NCBI RefSeq assembly: GCF_019457915.1
Contig: NZ_JAHZSS010000020.1
Span: forward strand, 31,421 to 95,420
Length of the DNA: 64,000 nucleotides
Source of the DNA: Neiella holothuriorum
GTDB lineage: Bacteria > Pseudomonadota > Gammaproteobacteria > Enterobacterales > Neiellaceae
Reading direction: 5' to 3'
Shown: positions 1 through 11,390 of the stretch, in pieces
How positions within the stretch are numbered: the stretch's first letter is position 1
How the letters are laid out: each line of letters starts with the position of its first letter
Notes under the pieces: model-generated
What the model was told of the DNA's origin: nothing
Seen by the model: only the letters and a program-made list of their open reading frames with translations
The model's database searches: none
Position numbers and translations under genes: made by a program

Positions 1-2
1 GT

Positions 3-38
3 GGAGCGGCGAAATGTTAGATGGCGCTTAGCCGCTCC
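3..38. repeat. Inverted repeat at left edge
   Basis: An 8-bp perfect inverted repeat (GGAGCGGC at 3-10, GCCGCTCC at 31-38) with a 20-nt loop lies just downstream of the leftmost gene, which is on the minus strand. There is no clear T-tract, so it may be a weak terminator or RNA stem for that gene or for an off-window gene. Confidence 0.35.
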
Positions 39-74
39 TATTGTACGCTGGGGTAATACGAGCAGGTTGCTGAG

Positions 75-551
75 TTAGGCGTCTTGGTAGGTTTTAATCG
101 GAAACCGCTCGGTGATCAGCATGGCTGGGCGGCCAGCCATGACGATACGGTAGCAGCGCCAAACTTCTTGCTGCGCTTCATCTATGCCCCAGTCCAGCAC
201 TTCACGCAAAGTTTCGCTGCGTGCTTGGCGTAACGCTTTGCCGATGCCAGCTTCGTGGCGCTCAATGCATTCAATGGTTTGCATCGGCACACGCTCACTG
301 AGAATGACGGCTGTGGCGCGTAAATAAGTGGTATCACTCGACTTCCCCACAATTTGGGTGCTGCGGCAAATCACTTCATCGCCGGGGGCGGCGTCAAGCA
401 TGAGTAAGTCGTGATTGGATACGGGCGCGGTAGTTTGATCAACCTTGGCGATAATGGCTTCAGCAAACCAAGCTTCTAACATGGTGGAAACGGTGCCGTC
501 AGTGCTGATCAAAACTTTCAATAAAGCGGGAAGTTGGGCGTCGTGAGTCAA
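75..551 (-). CDS. Chorismate pyruvate-lyase family (DUF98-like) protein
   Basis: This 158-residue cytoplasmic protein has no signal peptide or membrane segment. The opening (LLKVLISTDGTVSTMLEAWF) and a later stretch with conserved Arg and Glu (ICRSTQIVG, then ATAVILSERVP) resemble the DUF98 family, which is distantly related to chorismate lyase and the UTRA fold. Known members remove pyruvate from chorismate to give 4-hydroxybenzoate. Whether this one feeds ubiquinone synthesis is inference: no other ubi gene is nearby. It stands alone, about 90 bp downstream of the SLC13 transporter gene on the same strand. The family call rests on motif memory, so moderate confidence. Confidence 0.55.
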   Translation of the reverse strand: MTHDAQLPALLKVLISTDGTVSTMLEAWFAEAIIAKVDQTTAPVSNHDLLMLDAAPGDEVICRSTQIVGKSSDTTYLRATAVILSERVPMQTIECIERHEAGIGKALRQARSETLREVLDWGIDEAQQEVWRCYRIVMAGRPAMLITERFPIKTYQDA

Positions 552-619
552 GATAAATCAACCCCTTGGAAACAGGCTAATCAGTGTAACAACCGTAGGC
601 ACGCCTTTCAATTTGCAGA

Positions 620-642
620 TGGGGGCTAGGGCCTTGCCCCCA
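620..642 (-). terminator. Hairpin after the SLC13 transporter gene
   Basis: A 7-bp G/C stem (TGGGGGC at 620-626 with GCCCCCA at 636-642) lies directly downstream of the transporter stop codon on the minus strand. No strong T-tract follows, so it may end or stabilise the transcript rather than act as a classical terminator. Confidence 0.4.
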
Positions 643-644
643 CG

Positions 645-2081
645 TTAACCAAATACCAGAGGTAGCAGCCATACGGCGGCACAGGTAATGAGTGCCGTGG
701 CTACTAAATTGAGCACAAAACCTTTACGGGCCATTTGTTTGATCTTGAGCTCGCCAGAGGCAAACACAATGGCGTTGGGCGGTGTCGCAACCGGCATCAT
801 AAAGGCGCAGCTGGCAGCCAGCGCAGCCGGGATCACAATGCTCTCCGGCGCAAAACCTAGCGAGACAGCAACGGGCCCGAGCAACGGTAAAAAACCTGCC
901 GTTGTTGCGGTATTGCTGGTCACTTCCGTTAAAAACACAATGGCAGCGGTGACGGTAAGGATTAACACCCACAGCTGACCTGTGCCCGCTTGGCCTATGG
1001 AGTTGCCAATAAACTGTGCTAACCCACTGACTTTGATCATGCCAGCCAGAGCTAGGCCGCCGCCAAACAAAAGCAGCACGCCCCACGGCAGTTTCTGTGT
1101 GGCTGGCCAATCAAGTAGGCGCTCAGCATTGCCGTCAGCATTTTGTTTACCACTCGGAATGATGAACAACAACGTCGCGGCTAGCATCGCGATTGTGGTA
1201 TCGGACAAGGGCAAGCCGGTGAGCTTCGCTAGTGGCACGCGCAAAATCCAGCCCGCTGCGGCTGCCACAAATATAATGAGCACGCGTTTTTCATGGCGAT
1301 GCAAACGACCCAGCTGCTTAAGCTGCTGCTGGAATAACTCATGGGTTTGATCTGAGCCGGCGCCCTCCAAGCCACTGCGGGTTAACCAATACCACGCGGC
1401 GACCAGCAGCACACAGCACATGGGGAGGGCAAACAGCATCCATTGACCGAAGCCGATTTCAATGTGGTAGGTATCGCTAAGGTAAGCCGCGAGTAACGCG
1501 TTCGGTGGCGTACCAATCAGGGTCGCTACGCCGCCAATACTGGCGCTGTAGGCGATCCCGAGCAGCAATGCTGGTGATAAATCTGATACATCGTGATCCA
1601 CTTTCAGCAATTCGATGACCGACAACGCAATGGGCAGCATCATCACGGCGGTGGCAGTATTGGACATCCACATGCTTAGAAACGCGGTGACCAACATCAG
1701 GCCGCCAACCTGTAAGCGAGGATTGGAGCCAACCAAGGTCATGGTGGCGAGGGCTATACGGCGGTGCAGATTAGAACGTTCCATTGCCAATGACAGCAAA
1801 AAGCCACCTAAAAACAAGAAGATCAACGGGTGCGTGTAAAGCGAGGAGACTTGCTTCATCGGTAAAATACTAAGCAGAGGCGCAACAATCAGCGGGGTTA
1901 ACGCGGTAACGGCCACGGGCACAGTTTCCGTGACCCACCAGATTGCCATCATGATGGCTAAACCTGCGGTCATCCAAGCCGGTGCCGATAATTCTGCATG
2001 AGGCGGTGGGGTCAGGATGGTGATGAGCAGGCAGGCTAAACCAAGCCAAAGCCCCCATTGACGACTCGCACTATTAGCCAT
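645..2081 (-). CDS. SLC13/DASS family sodium:dicarboxylate or anion symporter
   Basis: A 478-residue inner-membrane transporter with about 11-12 hydrophobic segments. It carries the two Ser-Asn-Thr signature motifs of the DASS family that bind sodium and substrate: one near residues 140-142 (MSNTATAVMMLP) and one near residue 388 (TSNTATTAGFLP). Each is paired with a Pro-rich loop (TLIGTPPNALLAA around 187, and TPPNAIVFASG near the C-terminus). The layout matches bacterial INDY-type carriers, which import succinate, malate, fumarate or related anions with Na+. Substrate cannot be read from sequence. The length is normal. The gene is monocistronic and divergent from the DUF4202 gene. Confidence 0.9.
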   Translation of the reverse strand: MANSASRQWGLWLGLACLLITILTPPPHAELSAPAWMTAGLAIMMAIWWVTETVPVAVTALTPLIVAPLLSILPMKQVSSLYTHPLIFLFLGGFLLSLAMERSNLHRRIALATMTLVGSNPRLQVGGLMLVTAFLSMWMSNTATAVMMLPIALSVIELLKVDHDVSDLSPALLLGIAYSASIGGVATLIGTPPNALLAAYLSDTYHIEIGFGQWMLFALPMCCVLLVAAWYWLTRSGLEGAGSDQTHELFQQQLKQLGRLHRHEKRVLIIFVAAAAGWILRVPLAKLTGLPLSDTTIAMLAATLLFIIPSGKQNADGNAERLLDWPATQKLPWGVLLLFGGGLALAGMIKVSGLAQFIGNSIGQAGTGQLWVLILTVTAAIVFLTEVTSNTATTAGFLPLLGPVAVSLGFAPESIVIPAALAASCAFMMPVATPPNAIVFASGELKIKQMARKGFVLNLVATALITCAAVWLLPLVFG

Positions 2082-2315
2082 GAGTGCTCCTCTTCGATGT
2101 TCAACCCTGCACCTAGCTTAGTCGAGGTGTCTTTTTACGGGGACCGAGGGCTGGTTGCAAAACAGCCAGTTGCACGAATTTTTGATGCGGCGCAAGCTTC
2201 TGTTCGGTATTCCAATCATATCCACAACTGGCCCGCGTTGAAGTTCTGTTCAATCTGCCCCACAATGACCATCAAATCAGCTAGATGGAAAGCCTGTCAC
2301 TAGAAGGCGTGCCCT

Positions 2316-2903
2316 ATGGAACAGCCACAACTCATCAACCAAGTTTTTGACGCCATTGATGCGATCAACAAAGCCGATCCAAACATGGAGCTGCTGGAAG
2401 ATATCGAGCTACCTGCTGCACTGCTTTACGGCACTCGCATGAGCAGTATGCTGGAACGCTTTGCGCCGCAAGCGCCAGAGGTCGTGCAAATTGCTGCACG
2501 TGCTCAGCACATCAAGCGCTGGGCGATTCCTCGCTCTGATTACCCAACGGGTAAAAAAGGCTATTACGATTGGCGTCAAACGCTCGGTAAAAAACATGCC
2601 GAATGGACTGGCGAAATCCTCGCTTCGCTCGGCTATGACCAACAGGTTATTGAGCGAGTAGGCGCCTTACTGCGCAAAGAACGACTCAAGGCCGATCCTG
2701 AGTGCCAGCAATTAGAAGACGTGATTTGCCTCGTCTTTTTGGCCCATTATGCCGAAGCCTTTGCCGCTCAGCATACGGAAGAGAAGGTCATTGATATTCT
2801 GCAAAAGACTTGGCGAAAAATGTCTGACGCTGGCCATGCTTATGCACTGGAACAAAGTTACCCGTCAGCGGTACAAGGGTTGATCGCAAAAGCCTTAGGG
2901 TAA
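2316..2903 (+). CDS. DUF4202 family protein
   Basis: A 195-residue soluble protein. It matches the DUF4202 family pattern as I remember it: an opening helix with FDAIDAINKADPN, the central RAQHIKRWAIPRSDYP block rich in His/Arg/Trp, the GKKGYYDWRQ segment, and a later DVICLVFLAHY segment. The conserved HIKRW and HAEW positions could form a metal or active site, but no biochemical role is known to me. The gene stands alone, separated from its divergent neighbour by about 230 bp, and converges on ogt with only a few bases between stop codons. Function unknown. Confidence 0.75.
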   Translation: MEQPQLINQVFDAIDAINKADPNMELLEDIELPAALLYGTRMSSMLERFAPQAPEVVQIAARAQHIKRWAIPRSDYPTGKKGYYDWRQTLGKKHAEWTGEILASLGYDQQVIERVGALLRKERLKADPECQQLEDVICLVFLAHYAEAFAAQHTEEKVIDILQKTWRKMSDAGHAYALEQSYPSAVQGLIAKALG

Positions 2904-2906
2904 TTT

Positions 2907-3401
2907 TTATTGCTGGTGCAGCTCATGTGCCAGCAACCATTCCTTTCTTGTAATTCCTCCTGCATATCCCGTTAACTCGCCATTGCTACCAATTACGCGA
3001 TGGCAGGGAATCACAATCGCAATTGGGTTGCGGCCATTGGCGGCACCAACAGCTCTTACCGCCTTAGGCTTGCCAATGCTGACCGCTTGCTCTGAATAGT
3101 TGCGGGTTTGGCCCCAAGGAATCGTTTGTAAAGCTCGCCAAGCCGCTTGTTGAAAGCTCGTTCCTGCGGGAGCCAACGGCAGCTCGAAGCTTGTTCGCTT
3201 GCCCGTAAAGTACTCGCTGATTTGCTGCTCGACCTTGAGTAGGCTTGGGTGATGAGCTTGTCCAATGGGCAGAGCGGAGTCTGTTTGGAATGAGTCGCTG
3301 AATGCTAAACGAATCAACGGACAGTCAACTAGCGCGGTATCTGAAATCGCGATCATCTCGCCTAATGGCGTCGCAAATTGATGGTAGATCAAGCTACTCA
3401 C
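2907..3401 (-). CDS. ogt: Methylated-DNA--protein-cysteine methyltransferase
   Basis: This suicide enzyme transfers alkyl groups from O6-alkylguanine or O4-alkylthymine to its own cysteine. The active site (VIPCHRVIG, Cys about residue 133) and the recognition segment (QTRNYSEQA, then KAVRAVGAANGRNP) are intact. I start it at the GTG at 3401 because this overlaps the stop of the upstream Ada-AlkA gene as GTGA, has a GGAG ribosome site 6 nt upstream, and gives the usual length (164 residues) just before the conserved FATPLGEM; a longer reading frame reaches 3452. The overlap implies translational coupling with the Ada-AlkA fusion, which lacks its own methyltransferase domain. Confidence 0.92.
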   Translation of the reverse strand: MSSLIYHQFATPLGEMIAISDTALVDCPLIRLAFSDSFQTDSALPIGQAHHPSLLKVEQQISEYFTGKRTSFELPLAPAGTSFQQAAWRALQTIPWGQTRNYSEQAVSIGKPKAVRAVGAANGRNPIAIVIPCHRVIGSNGELTGYAGGITRKEWLLAHELHQQ

Positions 3402-4843
3402 GGTTGGCTCCCTAGCTGATTCCAAAGCTGAAACGTCGCATAACTGCCCCACGGACTTACCTCTGCTGCTTCAAGCGATAAACCACTCGCTTTTAGTGCA
3501 TTTTTAACGCCAAGGTCTGATTTTAAAAATATGTTGGGGTTCGATAAGCCGCGAAGCTTCACGTAGTCCACTGTCCAAGGACCGATTCCTTTGAGTGCAA
3601 GCCAATCGTCGGGCTGGCTGTCACCATGCTGGCGGCAGTAACTAGCCAGGTTAAGCAGGCTTTGCCTGCGGCTATTGGGCATTTTCAAAAACATCAAATC
3701 GGATTCAGCTACTGCCTGCGGGGTTGGGAATAGCTTGGTCGGGGGATTAGCGTCCGGTGTGTCGGTTTGTTGCTGTGGCAGTCGTTCCCCCAGTTCTTGC
3801 ACGACTTGCTGCACTAAATTTCGAGCAGCTTTTACCGAAACTTGCTGGCCTAAAATAGCGCGTACACCAGCCTCAAACACACTCCATATGCCGGGTAAGC
3901 GAATGCCAGAAACAAAACCATGGGTGAGCCCCGCTTGTTTTAGATGCCCATCAATCACATGACTATCGGCATCTAAATCGAATAACCGCCTGATCTTGGC
4001 AATCAGTAGCGGGAGCGCTGATAAATCATTGAGTTGAACGCTTAGCTGAAGCGCGTTGGCGGACTCATGGTGGCGCACGTCAAATCGTGTTTTTTGACCA
4101 TTGAGCTCAATGGTTCGCGCATAACTATGGTCACCAACTTGCTCTAATCCATCAATGGCGCGGGCACGCAAAAAAGCCAACATTTGCGCCCAATTAAATG
4201 GTGGCCGATAGGCCAGCTGCAAGGTGACGGTTGGCACGGTTGACGGCACCTCTTGTCGCCGCCGGATCTGGCGTGGTTGTAGTTGCAAGGTGCTGGTAAA
4301 TGCATCGTTAAACCGGCGCACACTATTGAAACCGCTAGCCAGCGCGATTTGGGTAATCGGTAAGTGGGATTGATGCAGTAATTGTTTGGCGAGTAGTAAA
4401 CGTCTACTGGCTTCAAACTGTTTGGGCGATATGCCAATAAAGCGCTGGAACAACTGGCGCAAATGGCGATCGGAAACGCCCAACCGCTCACTCAGCTTGG
4501 CCAAGGTTTGATGCTGTAAGGCGCCTTGGTTGATAAGAGCAATGGCTCGCTGCACCGTGGTTTCAACGCCGCGCCACGCATAAGACTGTGGCGCTGAATC
4601 TGGCCGGCAGCGCAAGCAAGGCCGAAAGCCCTGATGCAAAGCGGTAGCAGCATGAGCAAAGTAGCTCACGTTTTCCTCAAGCGGCGGCGAGGCAGGGCAA
4701 ATGGGGCGGCAAAAAATGCCAGTGGTTTTCACCGCCACAAAAAAACGACCATCAAAGCGCGCGTCACGAGCTAGCCGCGCTTGTCGGCATTGCTCGTCAG
4801 TTAACGTATTAACGAGTGACTGTTTTGTTGTCTCGGTTGCCAT
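3398..4843 (-). CDS. Ada-type regulator fused to AlkA DNA-3-methyladenine glycosylase II
   Basis: A 481-residue fusion. Residues about 10-85 are the Ada zinc-binding methylphosphotriester domain with Cys45, Cys49, Cys76 and Cys79 (GIFCRPICPA and CLRC). Residues about 100-190 are an AraC-type double helix-turn-helix. The rest is AlkA: an N-terminal beta domain and a helix-hairpin-helix glycosylase fold (LKGIGPWTVDYVKLRG) followed by the catalytic Asp in FLKSDLGV. In the family, the Cys is methylated by phosphotriesters and switches on the adaptive response, while AlkA excises N3-methylpurines. The O6-methyltransferase half of classical Ada is missing and is supplied by the overlapping ogt gene. 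It is probably autoregulated. Confidence 0.92.
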   Translation of the reverse strand: MATETTKQSLVNTLTDEQCRQARLARDARFDGRFFVAVKTTGIFCRPICPASPPLEENVSYFAHAATALHQGFRPCLRCRPDSAPQSYAWRGVETTVQRAIALINQGALQHQTLAKLSERLGVSDRHLRQLFQRFIGISPKQFEASRRLLLAKQLLHQSHLPITQIALASGFNSVRRFNDAFTSTLQLQPRQIRRRQEVPSTVPTVTLQLAYRPPFNWAQMLAFLRARAIDGLEQVGDHSYARTIELNGQKTRFDVRHHESANALQLSVQLNDLSALPLLIAKIRRLFDLDADSHVIDGHLKQAGLTHGFVSGIRLPGIWSVFEAGVRAILGQQVSVKAARNLVQQVVQELGERLPQQQTDTPDANPPTKLFPTPQAVAESDLMFLKMPNSRRQSLLNLASYCRQHGDSQPDDWLALKGIGPWTVDYVKLRGLSNPNIFLKSDLGVKNALKASGLSLEAAEVSPWGSYATFQLWNQLGSQP

Positions 4844-4993
4844 ACTTGTTGCCTGCTGGGAATACGGAAGTGCTCGTTGCTTGGCCTAGATTAACCCAAC
4901 GGCTAGTTGAAACTAGCCATTTTCGGAACTGAATGATGCGATGAGCATTGCGTGTGCGGGCAAGAAATTGGCAACAAGCCGGTTGTTATTCGC

Positions 4994-5023
4994 TTGAATT
5001 AAATTTTTATTCAGGTGTATAGT
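4994..5023 (+). promoter_or_regulatory. Predicted sigma-70 promoter of the thiamine operon
   Basis: TTGAAT at 4994-4999 and TATAGT at 5018-5023 are separated by 18 bp. The predicted start, about 5030, falls just before the first paired element of the TPP riboswitch, which fits its role. Confidence 0.65.
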
Positions 5024-5033
5024 GGCTCCGCTT

Positions 5034-5162
5034 TGTCGGAGTGCCCTGCGCCTGATTGATTCAGGACCGAGGCTGAGATCGCAATGCTGATGATTTAATT
5101 CGTTGAATCCAGCAAGCGGAATCCGAGAACCTGATCAGGCTAACACCTGCGGAGGAAACAAG
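5034..5162 (+). promoter_or_regulatory. TPP (THI-box) riboswitch
   Basis: The conserved THI-box pieces appear in order: GGAGTGCCC near 5037-5045, the pyrimidine-binding GGCTGAGA at 5070-5078, then GAACCTGATCAGGCTAACACCTGCGGAGG near 5126-5155 (ACCTGATC, TAACACCTGCGGAGG). This aptamer binds thiamine pyrophosphate. About 180 nt separate it from the thiC start codon, and no strong terminator with a T-tract is visible there, so control may act on translation or by a less obvious structure. The P3 region is long (about 45 nt between GCTGAGA and CCGAGAACC). Confidence 0.93.
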
Positions 5163-5245
5163 GCCGGAATCGCCCGAATGCGCGTGATCTTTTTACCCTC
5201 ACTCGTATGCAAGCGACATCCCCTTATGCATTCTCTCTTGCCTAG

Positions 5246-7282
<2,037 letters not shown>

Positions 7283-7295
7283 CTGTCTGCGGACG

Positions 7296-7327
7296 CCGCT
7301 CATCCTTCGACAAGTTGGGATGAGTGG
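7296..7327 (+). repeat. Hairpin between thiC and thiDE
   Basis: A 10-bp stem with one G-U pair (7296-7305 with 7318-7327) and a 12-nt loop lies just after the thiC stop. No T-tract follows. It may be an RNA-stability or processing stem that uncouples thiC levels from the downstream genes, which begin 175 bp after thiC. Confidence 0.4.
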
Positions 7328-7457
7328 TGTGTCACTAATTATTGAGTAAAGTTGTTACGTTTCCCTTTAACCTGAAGTGATAACCAGACCAAACCGGTCG
7401 CTGCATCGGTCCAGCGTTGGACCAAGCGTGAATACATAAAAACAAAATGAGAACAAT

Positions 7458-9065
7458 ATGAGCTGGCTTCCACACACAGTGATCCAACCGTACCAAGTAC
7501 TGACGCCCAATAAGCCCATTGTGTGGGCTATTGGCGGCTCAGATAGTAGCGGTGGGGCGGGCATTCAAGCCGATATTCAAGCCATCAATGGCCTACGCGA
7601 TGACGATGCGTTGGGGCACCGAACGGCGGCGCAGGCGTGTACCCTAATCACTACCGTTACGGCGCAAAATTCTGAGTCCGTGTCGGATCTACTGGCCATG
7701 CCGTTGGACTTACTCGAGCAACAATGGCTGCAATTGTTGGCTGACATGCCGCCGGCGGTCATCAAAATCTCATTGTTGGCAAACCCAGCACAAGTCGAAT
7801 GGCTGGCGGAGCAGTTGGCTAATTGGCCTGCTGGATTACCGCAGCCGCTAGTGATTTATGATCCGGTGGCTATTGCTAGCTCGGGTGATACGTTAACTGC
7901 AGAGCCCATTTTGGATGCAGTTAAAAATGACTTGCTGCGTCATGTCGACATCCTTACTCCTAATGCCAATGAAGTGCTGGCAATGACCGGAATCGCGTTG
8001 TTATCGAGCGCTGATTTAGACCGAGCATTCGCCGTGTTGCGGCAACACGGCGTTAAGACGGTGCTGTTCAAAGGCGGTCATACTGGGTTGCTGATGGATG
8101 TACCTGTCACCGACGATCACGTGCTCGATGCTTGGACCAATGGCGACCATTGGCGCCTTTGCCTGAGCCCTCAGTTAAACACTCATCACGGTCATGGTAC
8201 GGGCTGCAGTTTTGCTGCCTCGCTCGCCAGTGCGCTAGCGCAAGGCTACGCCTTGGAAGACGCCTTTGCGCTTGCTCATGCTTATGTGCAGCAAGGATTA
8301 AAAGCTGCCATTGGCCAAGGCAAAGGGCCGGGGCCTGTGTTGCATTTAGGTTGGCCAAAACATTGGCAGGACTTTCCGAAAACCGCTAACGAATTAGCCG
8401 AGTTTGATACTGAGCACACTGAATGCCAGCCGTGCCCCAATCGATTAGGGCTATATCCGGTTGTACCGACGATTGAGTGGTTACAGCGACTGTTGGCATT
8501 TGGCGTAAAAACGATTCAGTTGCGGGCTAAAGGCTTGTCGGATGCGCAAGCTGAACCCTTGGTGAAGCAAGCGGTTGCTTTGGGTAAACAATATCAGGCG
8601 CGCGTGTTCATTAATGACTACTGGCAACTGGCCATCAAGCATGGTGCCTATGGCGTGCATTTAGGGCAGGAAGATGTCACCGATGCAGATGTCGAAAAAA
8701 TAGCCAGATCAGGCATTAGGCTTGGCTTGTCGACGCATGGGTACTTTGAAATGTTGCGAGCAGTTCAACTTAAACCCAGCTATTTGGCGCTTGGCCATAT
8801 TTTTGCCACCACAACCAAAGATATGCCGTCCACACCTCAAGGGCTGCAAAAGCTAGCACAACAAGCGTGTTTATTGGCTTCTAGCGATCTTAGAATTTCC
8901 TCTGTAGCCATTGGAGGTATCGATTTAGAACGCGCTGAGCAGGTGATGCGAACTGAAATTGGCAGTATCGCCGTAGTGCGTGCAATGACCCAAGCGGCGG
9001 ACCCAGAACAAGCCAGCCAAGACTGGTTAAATTTGGTTGGCGTCGGTGACGATAATATTGCCTGA
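7458..9065 (+). CDS. thiDE: ThiD-ThiE fusion: HMP-phosphate kinase and thiamine-phosphate synthase
   Basis: A 535-residue bifunctional enzyme. Residues about 20-285 form the ThiD kinase (IGGSDSSGGAGIQADIQ, then GTGCSFAASLASALAQG with the anion-hole Gly and catalytic Cys), which phosphorylates HMP-P to HMP-PP. Residues about 328-530 form ThiE (YPVVP, IQLRAKGLSD, FINDYW, GVHLGQED, LALGHIFATTTK, AIGGI), which joins HMP-PP with the thiazole phosphate. A linker with Cys and Pro separates them. Fusions of this order are known in marine gammaproteobacteria. It follows thiC by 175 bp and probably shares the riboswitch-controlled transcript. Confidence 0.96.
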   Translation: MSWLPHTVIQPYQVLTPNKPIVWAIGGSDSSGGAGIQADIQAINGLRDDDALGHRTAAQACTLITTVTAQNSESVSDLLAMPLDLLEQQWLQLLADMPPAVIKISLLANPAQVEWLAEQLANWPAGLPQPLVIYDPVAIASSGDTLTAEPILDAVKNDLLRHVDILTPNANEVLAMTGIALLSSADLDRAFAVLRQHGVKTVLFKGGHTGLLMDVPVTDDHVLDAWTNGDHWRLCLSPQLNTHHGHGTGCSFAASLASALAQGYALEDAFALAHAYVQQGLKAAIGQGKGPGPVLHLGWPKHWQDFPKTANELAEFDTEHTECQPCPNRLGLYPVVPTIEWLQRLLAFGVKTIQLRAKGLSDAQAEPLVKQAVALGKQYQARVFINDYWQLAIKHGAYGVHLGQEDVTDADVEKIARSGIRLGLSTHGYFEMLRAVQLKPSYLALGHIFATTTKDMPSTPQGLQKLAQQACLLASSDLRISSVAIGGIDLERAEQVMRTEIGSIAVVRAMTQAADPEQASQDWLNLVGVGDDNIA

Positions 9066-9100
9066 GCAAGCATAAACAAAGAGGTTCACGACAGCATCGA

Positions 9101-9301
9101 ATGAAAATTTTAGTGAATGATGAAGCTATCGAGCTCGCCACTCGGGCGACGCTCAGCCAGTTACTTGAAATGCTCGAGCAGGATTTGAATGGAGTTGCGG
9201 TAGCCGTGAACCAGAATATCGTCCCGCAGCATGACTGGCGTGATTATCGATTAACAGACCAAGACAAGGTTGCTTTGTTCCGCGCTATTGCCGGCGGATA
9301 G
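9101..9301 (+). CDS. thiS: Sulfur carrier protein ThiS
   Basis: A 66-residue ubiquitin-like protein ending in Gly-Gly (RAIAGG), the tail that ThiF adenylates and that carries sulfur as a thiocarboxylate to ThiG. The VAVNQNIVPQHDW segment is typical. It lies 35 bp after thiDE and 66 bp before thiG in the same operon. Confidence 0.95.
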   Translation: MKILVNDEAIELATRATLSQLLEMLEQDLNGVAVAVNQNIVPQHDWRDYRLTDQDKVALFRAIAGG

Positions 9302-9367
9302 CGGCAGTAGCGTTGCCCGAATAACCCATGAACAAGCAATTAGATCACAACAAGGCGGTTATTTTCC

Positions 9368-10150
9368 ATGTTCAACATTGCAGATAAAACCTTTGAGAGC
9401 CGCTTATTCAGCGGTACCGGTAAATTTGCCGATCCACAATTGATGACAGATGCGATTATCGCCAGCGGCACTCAGTTAGTCACCATGGCGATGAAGCGCG
9501 TGGACTTGAATCGCGCCGATGACGACATTTTAAGCCCACTCATTCAAGCAGGTGTGCATTTGCTACCAAACACGTCGGGGGCAGGCACGGCTGATGAAGC
9601 GGTATTTGCGGCTCGGTTAGCGCGCGAAGCGCTGGGTACTCACTGGGTAAAACTGGAAATTCACCCTGACCCGAAGTATTTGCTGCCCGATCCCATTGAA
9701 ACGCTTAAGGCGGCACAAATCCTAGTCAATGAGGGCTTTGTGGTATTGCCTTATATTCATGCTGATCCGGTGTTGTGTAAACGCTTGGAGCAGGTCGGAT
9801 GCCAAGCAGTGATGCCACTTGGTGCGCCAATTGGATCCAATAAAGGGCTTAAAACGCGCGATTTTCTGGAAATTATCATTGAACAGGCGAATGTCCCTGT
9901 CATTGTGGATGCGGGCATTGGGGCTCCGTCTCATGCTGCTGAGGCAATGGAGTTGGGCGCTGATGCTGTGCTTGTGAATACTGCTATTGCCGTGTCGCCC
10001 GACCCGGTCAACATGGCACAAGCGTTTAAACAAGCGGTTGCTGCAGGCCGACTAGCCTATGAAGCCGGATTAGGAGGCATCAACCAGACCGCTGTTGCTT
10101 CGAGCCCGTTGACTGCATTTCTCGATCAGCCCATGACGGTGGAATCTTAA
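9368..10150 (+). CDS. thiG: Thiazole synthase ThiG
   Basis: A 260-residue TIM-barrel enzyme that forms thiazole phosphate from DXP, dehydroglycine and ThiS thiocarboxylate. Family blocks are clear: [79 protein letters not shown]. An AAGGCGG ribosome site precedes the ATG. thiH starts 1 nt after its stop. Confidence 0.98.
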   Translation: MFNIADKTFESRLFSGTGKFADPQLMTDAIIASGTQLVTMAMKRVDLNRADDDILSPLIQAGVHLLPNTSGAGTADEAVFAARLAREALGTHWVKLEIHPDPKYLLPDPIETLKAAQILVNEGFVVLPYIHADPVLCKRLEQVGCQAVMPLGAPIGSNKGLKTRDFLEIIIEQANVPVIVDAGIGAPSHAAEAMELGADAVLVNTAIAVSPDPVNMAQAFKQAVAAGRLAYEAGLGGINQTAVASSPLTAFLDQPMTVES

Positions 10151-10151
10151 A

Positions 10152-11333
10152 GTGGTGTTTCAATCGTCGGCAACATTGAATCATGCACAGCCGCAACCAA
10201 CATCTTTTGCGCAGGTGCTCAACCAATACAACTGGGATGACATTCGGTTAACGATTGGCAGTAAAACTGCGGCCGATGTGCATCGCGCATTAGCGCGCTC
10301 AGATGCTCAGCAACGCTTGTCGTTGGCTGATTTTATGGCATTGATTTCGCCTGCGGGCGAAAGCTACCTAGAAGCGATGGCACAGCGCTCGCTAGCATTA
10401 ACCCAACAACGTTTTGGCAAAACCATTCAGCTGTATGTGCCCTTGTACCTATCGAATTTGTGCTCCAACATTTGTACCTATTGCGGCTTTTCCATGCACA
10501 ACGCCATTCGCCGCAAAACTCTCGACATGAGCGAGCTTGATTCGGAAGTTGCGGCTATTAAACAATTGGGGTTTGACCATCTTCTGCTGGTGACGGGCGA
10601 ATCGGAACGTAAAGTTGGAATGGACTACTTTCGGCAAGCGATCCCACGAATTCGGCCACACTTTTCGCATTTATCGATGGAAGTACAGCCGCTGGCCACT
10701 GAAGATTATGCTGAACTCAAAACGCTGGGCGTTGATGCCGTGCTGGTTTATCAGGAAACCTATTCGCGCCGCACTTATGCTGAGCATCACCTAAAAGGCA
10801 AAAAAAGTGATTTTGACTGGCGTTTGGCAACGCCAGAGCGACTTGGTGCAGCGGGTATGAACAAGATCGGTATAGGCGCATTGATCGGTTTAGATGATTG
10901 GCGTACTGATTGTTTTATGGTGGCGTCGCATCTTAATTTTTTGCAAAAGCGTTACTGGCAGAGCCGGTTCTCCATTTCGTTTCCTCGGCTTCGTCCTTGC
11001 GCTGGTGGGCTAGAGCCCAAGTCAGTGATGACCGATAAACAACTGGTGCAGCTTATATGCGCTTATCGGCTGTTTAACCCGGAGTTGGAATTGTCGTTGT
11101 CGACTCGCGAATCGGCCGCTTTTCGTGATCAAGTGTTGCCGCTTGGCATCACTACCATGAGCGCGTATTCTCAAACTCAACCTGGTGGTTACGCCAATGC
11201 TGAGCCTGCACTTGAGCAGTTTTCCATTAGTGACGAACGCAGCCCTCAACAGGTTGCCTCGGCTATTCGTCAACGTGGTTATCAGCCAGTATGGACCGAC
11301 TGGCAGTCAGCCTATGGCCGGCAAACCGTTTAG
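10152..11333 (+). CDS. thiH: 2-iminoacetate synthase ThiH
   Basis: A radical-SAM tyrosine lyase that gives dehydroglycine (2-iminoacetate) for ThiG. The CxxxCxxC cluster motif is CSNICTYC at about residues 108-115, preceded by LYVPLYLSN. The 393-residue length fits. It starts with GTG one base after thiG; a second GTG three bases on is an alternative. ThiH rather than ThiO indicates the tyrosine route to the thiazole. Confidence 0.97.
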   Translation: MVFQSSATLNHAQPQPTSFAQVLNQYNWDDIRLTIGSKTAADVHRALARSDAQQRLSLADFMALISPAGESYLEAMAQRSLALTQQRFGKTIQLYVPLYLSNLCSNICTYCGFSMHNAIRRKTLDMSELDSEVAAIKQLGFDHLLLVTGESERKVGMDYFRQAIPRIRPHFSHLSMEVQPLATEDYAELKTLGVDAVLVYQETYSRRTYAEHHLKGKKSDFDWRLATPERLGAAGMNKIGIGALIGLDDWRTDCFMVASHLNFLQKRYWQSRFSISFPRLRPCAGGLEPKSVMTDKQLVQLICAYRLFNPELELSLSTRESAAFRDQVLPLGITTMSAYSQTQPGGYANAEPALEQFSISDERSPQQVASAIRQRGYQPVWTDWQSAYGRQTV

Positions 11334-11390
11334 AACATAAGTAACAAACTGATGAGCTGGTTTATCCCTTAAATCGAAAGGAATCGATAC

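Noticed and set aside
2058..2303. 81-codon open frame over the SLC13 promoter
   Set aside because: It overlaps the transporter start on the other strand, has no ribosome site and has low-complexity, Cys-scattered composition.
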